Shown: positions 35,589 to 45,361 of the stretch, piece after piece
Layout: each line of letters begins with the position of its first letter
Position numbering within the stretch: position 1 is the stretch's first letter
Position numbers and translations under genes: made by a program
Notes under the pieces: generated by a model
Database searches by the model: none
Seen by the model: the letters and a program-made list of their open reading frames with translations, nothing else
What the model was told of the DNA's origin: nothing
DNA from: Halostella limicola
GTDB lineage: Archaea > Halobacteriota > Halobacteria > Halobacteriales > Natronoarchaeaceae
DNA length: 64,000 bases
Assembly (NCBI RefSeq): GCF_003675875.1
Contig: NZ_RCDI01000003.1
Location: 124,001-188,000, forward strand
Direction: 5' to 3'

Positions 35589-36371
35589 ATGGGTATGGAA
35601 GTTCGCGAACCCGACTCGGTCGACGGCGAGGTCATCAGGGACATCGCGGGACGGTCGCTCCGCGCGTCCTACGGACTCAGTCCGGACACCATCGACGCGA
35701 CGGTCCGACAGTTCCACGACGACGAGCGCCTCGACGAACTGATCGACGACGAGGACAGCGTGCTCGTCGTCGCCGAGGACGAGTTCGAGGGCGAGGAGGA
35801 GGTCGTCGGGTTCGCCCAGGGAGAACTGGCCGACGACGGTCACGGCGAGGTGAACTGGCACCACGTCGCCCCCGAGGCGCGCGGCCAGGGCGTCGGGACG
35901 GAACTCTTCGAGGAGATCGAGGCGGCATTACAGGACCGCGGCGGCGAGTCGATCCGCGCGAACGTCCTCTCGGACAACATGGAGGGCGCGCAGTTCTTCG
36001 AGCGGTTCGGTTACGCCGAGGACCACACCTCCGACGTGGAGATCGACGGCGAGGACCACGCCGTCAACGTGTTCGTGCCAGAGGACGAGTCAGAGAGCGA
36101 CGCCGGGGACCAGCGGCTAGACCCGGGCGAGATACCGGAAACGGTGGAGGACGAGGGGGAGACGAAGTACGTGAAACGGGACCACGAGATACCGGGGGAG
36201 AAGGGGCCGTTCTTCGAACTGTACTCGGACGAGGCGCTGGAGGACCTCTACGCCTACTGGTGCTCGCACTCCGAGAACGTCGTCGCCGCGGGCGACGACC
36301 AGGGCCGACTGGAGTGCTCGGAGTGCGGCAACGTGCACCGCGCAGACGAGTGGGACGACGGATACCTGTAG
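35589..36371 (+). CDS. GNAT acetyltransferase fused to a DUF5816-like zinc domain
   Basis: 260 residues. The N-terminal 165 residues form a GNAT domain: VNWHHVAPEARGQGVGTELFEEIEAAL contains the acetyl-CoA loop R/Q-x-x-G-x-G/A, and GAQFFERFGYAEDHT the last helix. The final 85 residues resemble the haloarchaeal DUF5816 domain, with EKGPFFELYSDEAL and LECSECGNVHRADEWD. The first cysteine pair is degenerate (YWCSHS), so only one CxxC is complete. Either ATG 35589 or 35595 may be used. The acceptor is unknown; the fused domain could guide it to a protein or nucleic acid. Confidence 0.7.
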   Translation: MGMEVREPDSVDGEVIRDIAGRSLRASYGLSPDTIDATVRQFHDDERLDELIDDEDSVLVVAEDEFEGEEEVVGFAQGELADDGHGEVNWHHVAPEARGQGVGTELFEEIEAALQDRGGESIRANVLSDNMEGAQFFERFGYAEDHTSDVEIDGEDHAVNVFVPEDESESDAGDQRLDPGEIPETVEDEGETKYVKRDHEIPGEKGPFFELYSDEALEDLYAYWCSHSENVVAAGDDQGRLECSECGNVHRADEWDDGYL

Positions 36372-36411
36372 GCGAGCCGTGTAGCGGCCCGGGCGGCGGT
36401 CAGAAGCCCGC

Positions 36412-36645
36412 TCAGTGAGTGGCTACCTTCGCGTCCTCCACGGCGAGGACGTCCTCGCCGCGGCCCTCGCCCTCGCAGTCCTCGTTCGGACATCGATAGT
36501 GCCAGCCGTCTCGCGTAGCCGCGCCCTCGCGGAACCGGTCGCCGCAGACCCGGCAGAACAGGTCAGCGTCGGCGCAGGTGTCCCGGTGGAGGTCGAGCGC
36601 GAGTTCGGTGGAGAAGCTCTGATTGCAGTTGCGACAGGTGTGCAT
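36412..36645 (-). CDS. Small two-site zinc-finger protein
   Basis: 77 residues from ATG 36645; an in-frame TTG at 36672 would add nine residues and is less likely. CRNCNQSFSTELALDLHRDTC is a C2H2-like finger with Cys in place of the last His. FCRVCGDRF and HYRCPNEDC form a four-cysteine ribbon. Small zinc-finger proteins of this size are common regulators or RNA/protein-binding factors in haloarchaea. The target is unknown. Confidence 0.75.
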   Translation of the reverse strand: MHTCRNCNQSFSTELALDLHRDTCADADLFCRVCGDRFREGAATRDGWHYRCPNEDCEGEGRGEDVLAVEDAKVATH

Positions 36646-36761
36646 ACTCGTGGATATTACGTCATCACTCAAAACATCTCCTGTTCGTTTACGCCCCGAG
36701 AACGGCTAGCACGAGGCGTGAGTCGGTCGAACTGGAACCGCGGGCCGGCGGTCGGGTCGGG

Positions 36762-38171
36762 CTACTCGTCGTCGCCGAGGATGCCGCGGTGGGTCATCTT
36801 CTCGGGGTCGAGCACCTCGTCGACCTCGTCCTCGTCGAGGTAGCCCTTTTCGAGCACGACCTCGCGGACCGTCTTGTCCTCCTTGAGCGCCGTCTTCGCC
36901 ACGTCGCTGGCCTTGTCGTAGCCGATGGCGGGGTTGAGCGCGGTCGCCAGCGCCATGCTCTGCTCGACCTGCGTCTCGCAGTGCTCCTCGTTGGCTTCCA
37001 GCTTGGCGACGAACTTGTTGGCGAACGCCTCGCTGGAGTTCGCGAGCAGCTCCGCGGACTGCAGGAAGTTGTACGCGAGCACCGGCTTGTACAGGTTGAG
37101 GTCGATCTGGCCCTCGGCCGCGCCGGCGGAGACGGCGGCGTCGTTGCCGACGACCTGCTTGTGGACCTGATTGACGGCCTCCGCGACGACGGGGTTGATC
37201 TTGCCGGGCATGATCGAGGAGCCGGGCTGGTTCTCCGGCTGTTCGATCTCGCCGAGGCCGTTGCGCGGGCCGGACGCGAGCAGGCGGAGGTCGTTCGCGA
37301 TCTTGTTGAGCGACCCGGCGACCGTCCGCAGGGCGCCGTGGGCCTCGCTCATCGCGTCGTGGGCGGCCTGGGCCTCGAAGTGGTCGTCGGCCTCACGGAA
37401 CTGGACGCCCGTCTCCTTCGTGATGTACTCGGCGGCGAGGCCGGGGAAGTCCTCGTGGGTGTTCAGCCCGGTGCCGACGGCGGTGCCGCCGAGTGCGAGT
37501 TCCGCGAGGCGCTCCCGGGTGTTGTCCACGCGCGCGAGACCCTTCGCGACCTGCGTGCGGTAGCCGCCGAACTCCTGCCCGAGGCGGACGGGCGTCGCGT
37601 CCTGAAGGTGGGTGCGGCCCGTCTTGACGACGCCGTCGAACTCCTCCTCCTTGGCTTCGAGCGCCTCGCGGAGCGTGTCCAGCGCTGGGAGCAGGTCCTT
37701 CTCGACGGCCTCGAGCGCGGCGACGTGCATCGCCGTCGGGATCACGTCGTTGCTGGACTGGCCGAAGTTGACGTGGTCGTTCGGGTGGATCTCGCGGGTG
37801 CCGACCTCGCCGCCGTAGATCTCGGTGGCGCGGTTGGCGATGACCTCGTTGGCGTTCATGTTGGTCGAGGTGCCGGACCCCGTCTGGAACACGTCGACGG
37901 GGAACTGCTCGTCGTGCTCGCCCGCGATGACCTCGTCGGCGGCCTCGACGATGGCCTCGCCCTTGTCCTCGGGGATCAGGTCGAGGTCGAGGTTGGCCTT
38001 CGCGGCAGCCTTCTTCACGACGCCGAGCGCGCGGACGAACCGCCGTCCGAACGTCAGCCCGCTGATCGGGAAGTTCTCGACCGCGCGCTGGGTCTGTGCG
38101 CCCCAGTACGCGTCCGCCGGCACGCGCATCTCGCCAAGACTGTCCCGCTCGGTGCGGTAGTCGTCGGACAT
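36762..38171 (-). CDS. fumC: Class II fumarate hydratase
   Basis: 469 residues. It interconverts fumarate and malate in the TCA cycle. The signature GSSIMPGKINPVVAE is intact near 310-330 with the catalytic serine loop; TGRTHLQDATPVRLGQEFGG and GSGTSTNMNANEV also match. ATG 38171 gives the conserved MSDDYRTERDSLGEM opening; the frame upstream to 38285 is non-coding. It is a single gene. Confidence 0.96.
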   Translation of the reverse strand: MSDDYRTERDSLGEMRVPADAYWGAQTQRAVENFPISGLTFGRRFVRALGVVKKAAAKANLDLDLIPEDKGEAIVEAADEVIAGEHDEQFPVDVFQTGSGTSTNMNANEVIANRATEIYGGEVGTREIHPNDHVNFGQSSNDVIPTAMHVAALEAVEKDLLPALDTLREALEAKEEEFDGVVKTGRTHLQDATPVRLGQEFGGYRTQVAKGLARVDNTRERLAELALGGTAVGTGLNTHEDFPGLAAEYITKETGVQFREADDHFEAQAAHDAMSEAHGALRTVAGSLNKIANDLRLLASGPRNGLGEIEQPENQPGSSIMPGKINPVVAEAVNQVHKQVVGNDAAVSAGAAEGQIDLNLYKPVLAYNFLQSAELLANSSEAFANKFVAKLEANEEHCETQVEQSMALATALNPAIGYDKASDVAKTALKEDKTVREVVLEKGYLDEDEVDEVLDPEKMTHRGILGDDE

Positions 38172-38366
38172 ACCTGAGACAGGGACGGGTGGGGGGTAAA
38201 AGCCACCGGAACGGCTCGCCGCGCACGCCGCGATTCGCCGAAAGTCATTTATCCGAGAGGTCCCGATATACGCCGACAGAAACATTCTATCGGCTCATCT
38301 GGGCGGATAGCGACGCGCCCGTATCGGGGTTGAAAGTTCACTCGTTCACGAATTAATTTGGGAAAC

Positions 38367-38375
38367 CTTTATGTG
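38367..38375 (+). promoter_or_regulatory. TATA-like element before the sugar ABC operon
   Basis: CTTTATGTG inside AACCTTTATGTGA, 46 nt upstream of the binding-protein ATG, in an AT-rich patch (38340-38400). The same nine bases precede the SDR operon at 23067-23075. Good candidate for the core promoter of the four-gene transporter. Confidence 0.5.
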
Positions 38376-38420
38376 ATTGCCATAAGATGCTACTTGTGAG
38401 TCTCTCACAGAGGCAGGAGC

Positions 38421-39731
38421 ATGACAGAGGACAACGGAAATCACGACGTTTCGCGGCGTAGGATTCTACAAACGACAGGAGCAGCGGGTGCGGTCGGTCT
38501 CGTCGGCACCGCCGGCTGCCTCAGCAACATCACCGGCAGTGGCGGCGACGGCGGCGGCGACGGCACCCTCAACGTGCTGCACGGCTGGACCGGTGGCGAC
38601 GGCGCGACCGCCGCGGAGGCCCTGTTCAGCGGATTCGAGGAGGAGCACTCCGACGTCGAAACGAACATCGAGCCCATCGGCGGCGGCGGCAACGAGAACC
38701 TCGACACGGTCGTCAGCAACCGGCTTAGCAGCAACGACCCGCCGAGCTCGTTCGCCGGATGGCCCGGTCGTAACCTGGAGCAGTACGATGGCGTGCTCGG
38801 CGACGTCGAGGACGTCTGGAACGACATCGGCGACGCCCACGTCGACGAAGCGGCGGAACTCTGCCAGTATAACGGCAACTACGCCGCCGTCCCGATCGGC
38901 TCCCACAGGCTGAACTGCCTGTTCTACAACGTCAGCGTCGTCGAGGACGCGGGCGTCGACCCCGACTCGCTGTCGTCGGTCTCCGACCTCGTCGATGCGC
39001 TGGAGACGGTCTCGTCCGAGACGGACGCGACGCCGATGGCCCACGCGATGAAGGCCCCGTGGACGACCCTGCAGCTGTTCGCGGTCGTCCTGCTCGGGCA
39101 GGAAGGCTACGACTCCTACATGAACTTCGTCGAGGGCGGCGACGCCGAGAGCGCGGTCAGCAGCGCGCTGGAGACGACGAGGGAGATCCTGGAGAACTAC
39201 ATCAACTCCGACGCTTCCTCCATCGGTCTCACCGAGTCCAACGGCATGATCATGGACGGGAGCGCGGCGTTCATCCACCAGGGTAACTGGGCGGCCGGCG
39301 CCTACAAGAACGACGACATGACCTACGACGAGGACTGGGGCTTCGTCCCGTTCCCCGGCACCGAGGGCATGTACACGTTCCACATCGACTCGTTCATCTA
39401 CCCGACCGACGGGGAGGAGAACCCCACGCCCGAGGTGTCGAAGACGTTCCTCCGCTACGCCGGCGGGAAGCAGGCCCAGATCGACTTCAACAGCCGCAAG
39501 GGGTCGATCCCGACGCGGACGGACGTCTCCGCGGATGAGTTCGGGCCGTTCCTCACCGAGACGATGGAGGACTTCGCCAACGCGGAGGAGCTCCCGCCGA
39601 CGCTCGCGCACGGTCTCGCCGTGAGCCCGTCGCAGATGACCAGCCTCAAGGAGGTCATCACGTCGGAGTTCACCGGCCCCTACAACGTCGACGCAGCAAC
39701 CCAGGGAATGCTGGACGTCGTCCAGCAGTAA
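38421..39731 (+). CDS. ABC transporter sugar-binding lipoprotein (CUT1 family)
   Basis: 436 residues. A twin-arginine signal (SRRRILQTTGAAGAVGLVGTAGC) ends in a lipobox cysteine, so the protein is exported folded and lipid-anchored outside. A flexible Gly/Asp linker follows, then a family 1 binding fold: LNVLHGWTGGDGATAAEALF, PSSFAGWPGRN and MDGSAAFIHQGNWAAGAY with aromatic residues for sugar stacking. It is first in an operon with two permeases and an ATPase. The ligand cannot be read from sequence; mono- or disaccharides are typical for the family. Confidence 0.88.
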   Translation: MTEDNGNHDVSRRRILQTTGAAGAVGLVGTAGCLSNITGSGGDGGGDGTLNVLHGWTGGDGATAAEALFSGFEEEHSDVETNIEPIGGGGNENLDTVVSNRLSSNDPPSSFAGWPGRNLEQYDGVLGDVEDVWNDIGDAHVDEAAELCQYNGNYAAVPIGSHRLNCLFYNVSVVEDAGVDPDSLSSVSDLVDALETVSSETDATPMAHAMKAPWTTLQLFAVVLLGQEGYDSYMNFVEGGDAESAVSSALETTREILENYINSDASSIGLTESNGMIMDGSAAFIHQGNWAAGAYKNDDMTYDEDWGFVPFPGTEGMYTFHIDSFIYPTDGEENPTPEVSKTFLRYAGGKQAQIDFNSRKGSIPTRTDVSADEFGPFLTETMEDFANAEELPPTLAHGLAVSPSQMTSLKEVITSEFTGPYNVDAATQGMLDVVQQ

Positions 39732-39749
39732 CACGGGGACAAACCTCAA

Positions 39750-40745
39750 ATGCGTTATTTATTGACAGCAATACGACGGCTACTCGCAAGCAAACGCAAC
39801 GAGGAGGTGCGCGCGGACGGCGGTACCGTAGAGGGGTCCGAGCAGGCCGCTCGGGACGACGGCAGCGGGCTGTTCGACAGCGACCTCGTAGAGTCGAGTC
39901 CGTTCTGGCTGCCGCCGTTCCTGCTGATGGGCTTTTTCGTGTACGGCGCGATCGCCTGGAACCTGCTCATCTCGCTGACGGACCACACCGGGTTCGGCGA
40001 GATCGACTACTCGAGCCTCGACTTCGAGATGTACTCGCGGGCGTTCAGCGACCCGCAGTTCATCTTCGCGGCGAGGAACACGGTCGTCCTGATCGTCGGG
40101 TTCATCGGAGTGTGTCTCGTCATCGGGCTCTTGCTTGCGATCCTGCTCGACCGCCAGATCCGGTTCAAGAACGGATTCCGGACGATCTACCTCCTGCCGA
40201 TGAGCCTGTCGTTCGTCGTCACCGCGCAGTTCTGGCTCTGGATGTACAACGTCAACAGCGGGATCATCAATCAGATCCTCGGCCTGGTCGGCCTCGGGCC
40301 CTACAACTGGATCGGGAACCCCGAACTGATTCTCGGCGCGGTGATCTTCGCGCTGGTGTGGCAGTTCAGCGGCTACACGATGGTCGTCTACCTCGCCACG
40401 CTCCAGTCCATCCCGAACGCGCACTACGAAGCGGCTCGCGTCGACGGCGCGAGCACGATCAAGATGTACTGGCGGGTCATCATCCCGCAGTTGAGAAACG
40501 CGATGATCAGCGCGACGGTCGTACTGATGGTGTTCGCGCTCAAAGCGTTCGACTTCCTGTACGCGCTCGTCGGCGGGTACCGGCCGCCCAAGGGGGCGGA
40601 CATCCTGCCGACGCTGATGGTGCGTATGGCGTACCAGAACAACGAGTGGGCGTACGGTTCCGCGATCGCCATCCTGCTGTTCCTGCTCGCGCTCGGCATC
40701 GTCGCACCGTACCTCTACCACCAGCACAAACACGGTAACCTATGA
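39750..40745 (+). CDS. ABC transporter permease (MalF/UgpA type)
   Basis: 331 residues. An acidic cytoplasmic N-terminus of about 60 residues precedes six membrane helices. The coupling loop EAARVDGASTIKMYWRVIIPQLRN (about 231-254) is the EAA motif that contacts the ATPase. It pairs with the second permease, whose ATG overlaps its stop. It imports the sugar handed over by the binding protein at 38421. Confidence 0.9.
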   Translation: MRYLLTAIRRLLASKRNEEVRADGGTVEGSEQAARDDGSGLFDSDLVESSPFWLPPFLLMGFFVYGAIAWNLLISLTDHTGFGEIDYSSLDFEMYSRAFSDPQFIFAARNTVVLIVGFIGVCLVIGLLLAILLDRQIRFKNGFRTIYLLPMSLSFVVTAQFWLWMYNVNSGIINQILGLVGLGPYNWIGNPELILGAVIFALVWQFSGYTMVVYLATLQSIPNAHYEAARVDGASTIKMYWRVIIPQLRNAMISATVVLMVFALKAFDFLYALVGGYRPPKGADILPTLMVRMAYQNNEWAYGSAIAILLFLLALGIVAPYLYHQHKHGNL

Positions 40746-41650
40746 CAGGGGAAACGACGACCGACGAACGGACCGAGAGCGGTTTCGACTTCGACGCCAA
40801 GCGCCTCGGCCTCTACGCGACGCTGGCCCTGCTGGTCGGCTTCTTCCTGGGGCCGATCGAGATGGGGCTGGTCACCTCGCTGAAATCCGACCCGACGGCG
40901 GGCGTACCGTTCCTGCCGCCGTCCGCGAGCGGGCTCACGTTCGAGAAGTGGGGGACGGCGTTCGAGGCGCTCTCGTCCGGCCTGTTCAACAGCGTCATCA
41001 TGGCCGTGCCGGCGACCGTGTTCTCGGCGCTGCTCGGGAGCATGGCCGCGTACGGCCTCACGCAGATCAGCTGGAAGGGGCAGATCCCGATCCTCTCGCT
41101 GTTCGTGGCCGCGATCTTCATCCCGTACCAGGCAGTGCTGGTGCCGCTGACCCAGTTCTGGTCGATCTACTTCCCGCTGACCGACCTGCTGTGGTTCGTG
41201 TGGGCGGGCCTCGGCATTTCAGAGGAGTACGGCGAACTGCTCAAGCTGATCATCACGCACATCGCCTACGGGATCCCCATCTGTACGATCCTGTTCAGGT
41301 CGTTCTACAAGGGGATGTCCGAGGAGATGATCGAGGCGGCGCGCCTCGACGGCGCGAGCATCCGGCGGATCTACCGGCGGATCGTCCTGCCGCTGTCCAC
41401 GCCGATGTTCGCCGTCGTCCTCATCTATCAGTTCACCCAGATCTGGAACGAGCTGCTGTTCGCGCTCATCCTGATATCCAGCGGAACCAGCGAGGCCGCG
41501 CCGGTGACGCTGGTGCTGGCGGGTCTCGGCGAGTCCCAGGAAGGCCTGGACTTCGCGCTCCGGATGGCCGGGGCGCTGCTCACGGCGCTGCCCACCCTGA
41601 TCGTCTACGTCTTGTTCGGCGAGGAGTTCGCCGAGGGAGCGGCAACATGA
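40742..41650 (+). CDS. ABC transporter permease (MalG/UgpE type)
   Basis: 302 residues with six membrane helices and the EAA loop EAARLDGASIRRIYRRIVLPLSTP (about 198-221). Its ATG overlaps the previous stop by four bases. It completes the membrane part of the sugar importer. The helix FNSVIMAVPATVFSALLGSMAAYGL and the C-terminal LIVYVLFGEEFAEGAAT are typical of MalG-like subunits. Confidence 0.9.
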   Translation: MTGETTTDERTESGFDFDAKRLGLYATLALLVGFFLGPIEMGLVTSLKSDPTAGVPFLPPSASGLTFEKWGTAFEALSSGLFNSVIMAVPATVFSALLGSMAAYGLTQISWKGQIPILSLFVAAIFIPYQAVLVPLTQFWSIYFPLTDLLWFVWAGLGISEEYGELLKLIITHIAYGIPICTILFRSFYKGMSEEMIEAARLDGASIRRIYRRIVLPLSTPMFAVVLIYQFTQIWNELLFALILISSGTSEAAPVTLVLAGLGESQEGLDFALRMAGALLTALPTLIVYVLFGEEFAEGAAT

Positions 41651-41687
41651 CTATGACCCACGAAATCGAACTTCGGAGATAACAACC

Positions 41688-42833
41688 ATGGCAGAACTCA
41701 CACTGGACCACCTGACGAAAGTATTCACGGACGACGACGGCAGCGACATCGTCGCCGTCGACGACGTGTCCGTCGACATCGACGACGGGGACTTCCTCGT
41801 GCTCGTCGGCCCCTCGGGCTGCGGTAAGTCGACGACGCTGCGGATGGTCGCCGGGCTCGAGACCGTCACGAGCGGCGAGATCCGCCTCGGCGGCACGCTG
41901 CTGAACGAGAAGAAGCCGTCGGACCGGGACATCGCGATGGTGTTCCAGTCCTACGCGCTGTACCCGCACATGACCGTCCGCGACAACATGGCCTTCGGGC
42001 TGGAGGAGTCGACGGACATGCCCGACGACGAGATACAGGCGCGCGTCGAGGAGGCCGCCTCGATGATGGGCATCGCCGAACTGCTCGACCGGAAGCCGAG
42101 CGAGCTCTCCGGCGGCCAGCAGCAGCGCGTCGCGCTGGGCCGCGCCATCGTGCGCGACCCCGAGGTGTTCCTGATGGACGAGCCGCTGTCGAACCTGGAC
42201 GCGAAGCTCCGCGCGCAGATGCGGACGGAGCTCCAGCGCATCCAGGAGGACCTGAGCACGACGACGATCTACGTCACTCACGACCAGACGGAGGCGATGA
42301 CGATGGGCGACCAGATCGCCGTCCTCGACGACGGCCAGCTCCAGCAGGTCGGCACGCCGCTTGAGTGTTACCACGAGCCGAACAACGAGTTCGTCGCCGG
42401 CTTCATCGGGGAGCCGTCGATGAACTTCTTCGACGTCGAGAAGCGGGACCGGACGCTCGTCCACGACGACTTCGAGTACCCGCTCTCCACCGAGACGGCG
42501 CAGGCCGTCGAGGGGAAGAAGGACCTCACGCTCGGCATCCGGCCGGAGGACATCGAACTCACGTCCGACGGGAGCGGCGACCACTACTTCCAGACGACGG
42601 TGGACGTCGTCGAACCGATGGGCGACGAGAACAACATCCACCTCACGTTCGACGGGAGCGCCGGCACGCGCACGTTCACCGTGACGGTCAGCGGGATGCG
42701 TCACGTCGAAGCCGGGCAGCCGGCGGTCGCGCACATCCCGGAGGAGGCGATCCACATCTTCGACGGCAACACCGGCGAGGCCCTGCGGAACCGCCGCCTC
42801 GACTCCGTCGAGACGCTCGAACCGAAGATCTAG
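41688..42833 (+). CDS. ABC transporter ATP-binding protein (MalK/UgpC type)
   Basis: 381 residues. Walker [11 protein letters not shown]-loop [14 protein letters not shown], signature [15 protein letters not shown], Walker [13 protein letters not shown] and the switch THD are all in order. A regulatory TOBE/MOI part follows ([12 protein letters not shown]). It energises the sugar permeases at 39750-41650; 37 nt separate it from the second permease. Its stop overlaps the convergent fen1 stop by four bases. Confidence 0.95.
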   Translation: MAELTLDHLTKVFTDDDGSDIVAVDDVSVDIDDGDFLVLVGPSGCGKSTTLRMVAGLETVTSGEIRLGGTLLNEKKPSDRDIAMVFQSYALYPHMTVRDNMAFGLEESTDMPDDEIQARVEEAASMMGIAELLDRKPSELSGGQQQRVALGRAIVRDPEVFLMDEPLSNLDAKLRAQMRTELQRIQEDLSTTTIYVTHDQTEAMTMGDQIAVLDDGQLQQVGTPLECYHEPNNEFVAGFIGEPSMNFFDVEKRDRTLVHDDFEYPLSTETAQAVEGKKDLTLGIRPEDIELTSDGSGDHYFQTTVDVVEPMGDENNIHLTFDGSAGTRTFTVTVSGMRHVEAGQPAVAHIPEEAIHIFDGNTGEALRNRRLDSVETLEPKI

Positions 42834-43810
42834 GTCCAGCGGTCGAGCCCGGTCTGGCTGACCGACTCTTCTATCCGTTCGAACCCGCGTTCGACCTCGT
42901 CGGGAGCGACGCCCCACTCCTCTGTGACGTACTCGCGGGCGGCCGCGAGGTCCGGGTCGATCTCCCGGTCGAACTCGTAGTCGTCCGTCACCGTCGGGTT
43001 CAGAAACAGCGTCCGCACCACGTCGGCGTTCTCCACGTAGGCGTCGCGGGCCTCCAACACGCCCCAGAGGTCGCCGTGCTCCTTGACGGCTTTCACCGCC
43101 GTCTTCGGGCCGATGCCGGTGACGCCCTCGTTGAAGTCCGTCCCGCAGAGGATGCCCACGTCGACCAGTTGCTCCCAGGTGAGGTCGTGTCGGTCGAGCG
43201 TCGCCTGGAAGTCCATCCGCTCGGGGTCGCCCTTGCTGGTCAGTTGCCGGAGCGTCACGGGCGAGCCGAACAGCAGGGCGTCGTAGTCCTCCGTCCCGGC
43301 GTAGTCGATGGCCTCCTGTCGGGCCATGTGGGCGGCCTGCGCCTCGCCCTCGGCGGGCGCTTCGACGATGGGGACGTCGAGGCGACGGAGCAGTTCCCGC
43401 GTCGTCCGGTGGATGACGTCGGTGAGGCGCTGGGTCTGGGAGTCGAGCCGCGCCGCCTCGACCGCGTCGCCGCGCTCGCGGGCGTCTTCGAGGCGCTCCT
43501 CGCGCTCGGCCCGTGCCTCGCGGCGCTCCTCGATCTCCGCCTGCTTCAGTTCCGAGGGGCCGCCGTCGAAGACGAACACGGGCGTCACGTCGTGATCGAA
43601 GAACTTCGGGAGGCCCTGGACGACACCGATCAGGTTCGCTACCTCCGTCCCGTCGGCGGTCGTGTAGGCGTCGTCGCTCGTCCAGCGGACCGTCGTCGTC
43701 AGGTAGCGGTACAGCCAGTTGTGCGCGTCGACGCCGACGACGGCCCCGCTCAGGTCGTCGAACGGGACCGGCTCGATGACGGCGAGGTCGCGCAGGTCCG
43801 AGTTACCCAT
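42830..43810 (-). CDS. fen: Flap endonuclease 1
   Basis: 326 residues. It removes 5' flaps in Okazaki-fragment maturation and repair. The acidic sites lie in [37 protein letters not shown] and [10 protein letters not shown]; the helix-hairpin-helix is [18 protein letters not shown]. The tail QTGLDRWT fits a PCNA-interacting motif with Thr where Phe is usual. It is convergent with the transporter operon. Confidence 0.94.
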   Translation of the reverse strand: MGNSDLRDLAVIEPVPFDDLSGAVVGVDAHNWLYRYLTTTVRWTSDDAYTTADGTEVANLIGVVQGLPKFFDHDVTPVFVFDGGPSELKQAEIEERREARAEREERLEDARERGDAVEAARLDSQTQRLTDVIHRTTRELLRRLDVPIVEAPAEGEAQAAHMARQEAIDYAGTEDYDALLFGSPVTLRQLTSKGDPERMDFQATLDRHDLTWEQLVDVGILCGTDFNEGVTGIGPKTAVKAVKEHGDLWGVLEARDAYVENADVVRTLFLNPTVTDDYEFDREIDPDLAAAREYVTEEWGVAPDEVERGFERIEESVSQTGLDRWT

Positions 43811-43862
43811 TGTGCCGGGGTAGGGGCGGGAACGGTTTGAAAGGTCGCACTTCCGGCGATGG

Positions 43863-43870
43863 CTATATAC
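43863..43870 (+). promoter_or_regulatory. TATA box of the cold-shock gene
   Basis: CTATATAC in GC-rich surroundings, 32-39 nt before the cspA ATG at 43902. This is a normal spacing for a haloarchaeal promoter with a short leader. Confidence 0.6.
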
Positions 43871-43901
43871 GTCCGTGGCGAGAACTGTGCACGAAGTTCA
43901 C

Positions 43902-44096
43902 ATGCCACAAGGAACGGTGGCCTTCTTCCACGACCGGAAGGGCTACGGGTTCATCGAGACGGACGAGGAGGAGGAGGACATCTTCTTCCACATGGAGGAC
44001 GTCGGCGGCCCGGACCTGGAGGAGGGACAGGAGGTCGAGTTCGACATCGAGCAGGCCGACAAGGGGCCGCGAGCGGTCAACCTGGAACGCCTCTGA
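43902..44096 (+). CDS. cspA: Cold-shock protein
   Basis: 64 residues, a single OB fold. RNP1 is KGYGFIET and RNP2 is DIFFHMEDV, the aromatic strands that hold single-stranded RNA or DNA. ATG 43902 gives MPQGTVAFFHDRKGYGF. A TATA box sits 32 nt upstream. It likely acts as an RNA chaperone in the cytoplasm. Confidence 0.95.
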   Translation: MPQGTVAFFHDRKGYGFIETDEEEEDIFFHMEDVGGPDLEEGQEVEFDIEQADKGPRAVNLERL

Positions 44097-44136
44097 CGGC
44101 GTCGGAGCGGCGGGAACCGTCCGCGGGGAGCGACCG

Positions 44137-44559
44137 CTACGGGCGCTCGGTGAACTCGTCGCTCTCCAACCGCTCGGCGACGCGCAGGTAGGGCGTGAGC
44201 TCCGCGGCCCGGTCGGTCGTCTCTACCGTCCCGGCGTCGACGTCGTACTCGACGAACCCGTGGTCCTCTAACTTCGGCAGCTTCGCGTGGTAGAGGCTCG
44301 TGTGGACGCGTCGAGTCGCGTCCGCGGTCGCCGGCCTCGCGGCGCGCTCTCGTTCCGCGACCCGCGACGCGATCTCCTCGACCGACGCGGCGCCGTCGCT
44401 CTCGATCAGGTAATACAGCGCGTACCGGGTACGGTCGTCAGCGAGCACGCCGAACAGGTCCGCCGGCGACACCGACGCCTCCTGCCGGAAGGCGCTGTCG
44501 ACGCACTCGTCGGGCGGTTTCGTGGTCTCGGCCGGTGGAAGGTCGTCCTCGTTTGCCAT
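44137..44559 (-). CDS. DUF7344-type winged-helix protein
   Basis: 140 residues. The pattern ADLFGVLADDRTRYALYYLIES, VEEIASRVAERE and LYHAKLPKLEDHGFVEYD is a winged helix of the DUF7344 type, the same module fused at the C-terminus of the protein at 20925-21854. A low-complexity N-terminus of about 25 residues precedes it. Probably a DNA-binding regulator; the target and signal are unknown. Confidence 0.75.
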   Translation of the reverse strand: MANEDDLPPAETTKPPDECVDSAFRQEASVSPADLFGVLADDRTRYALYYLIESDGAASVEEIASRVAERERAARPATADATRRVHTSLYHAKLPKLEDHGFVEYDVDAGTVETTDRAAELTPYLRVAERLESDEFTERP

Positions 44560-44685
44560 CGGGGATCACCTCGGGGAGCGCTCGCGCGAGCGCCGGTCGG
44601 ACTGCGAGGCTCGCAGCGCGCGTGCGGACCTGTTTCACCTCGCCGGACATAAAATTTGTCACGCGTTAACAATGGTAATGGATCG

Positions 44686-45201
44686 TCACGCGACCGGATC
44701 CGGCGGCCCCGACGCGTCGGCGAGCAGCGCCCGCTCGCTCTCGGACAGGGACTCGCGGCCGCGGAACTCGTCCAGTCCGGCGCGGTAGCGCTCCTCGCTC
44801 GGGTCGCCGGGGCGCTCCAGCACGACCTCTGCGATGCCGGTCGTCTCGCCGGTGTAGCCGAACCGCGCCTTGTACAGCGCGCGGTACGCGAACGGGTTGT
44901 TCACCGCGATCCGGACCCGGTCGTAGCCGCGGTCCGCCGCCGCGTCCGCCACGAAGTCGGCCAGTCGAGGGCCGATCCCGTCGCCCCGCCGGTCCTGTCT
45001 CGCCGTGATGTACCGGATCCAGAGGACGGAGTCGTCGGTCCGGTCCTCGTTGAACGCCGCGGCGGCGACCACCGATCCGCCGTCGCGAACCACGGCTTTC
45101 CCCGTGTTCGACATGACGAACTTGCCGGCGTAGCTGAACTCCCGGTGGTCGAGATCGAGCGTGGGACCGTCCGGCGGCCAGCCGAGGACCTCGAACTCCA
45201 T
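44686..45201 (-). CDS. GNAT family acetyltransferase
   Basis: 171 residues. SVLWIRYITARQDRRGDGIGPRLADFVADAAADRGYDRVRIAV contains the acetyl-CoA binding loop R-R-G-D-G-I-G, and NPFAYRALYKARFGYTGE the last helix and strand. It should transfer an acetyl group to an unknown acceptor. It stands alone between two regulatory genes. Confidence 0.8.
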   Translation of the reverse strand: MEFEVLGWPPDGPTLDLDHREFSYAGKFVMSNTGKAVVRDGGSVVAAAAFNEDRTDDSVLWIRYITARQDRRGDGIGPRLADFVADAAADRGYDRVRIAVNNPFAYRALYKARFGYTGETTGIAEVVLERPGDPSEERYRAGLDEFRGRESLSESERALLADASGPPDPVA

Positions 45202-45361
45202 GGCGGCCGTTCGTCCGCGCCCGGTTTCACGCTGGCGGTCGTTGCAGTCCCGGGCCGCCGGTTCGCGGTCACTCGACTCGCTTCATCACTACGATACCGG
45301 CGCCCTCGGCGCCGTTAAACGGCGTGTAACTATAGTAACATTCGTGGTACCGGTGGTAGAG

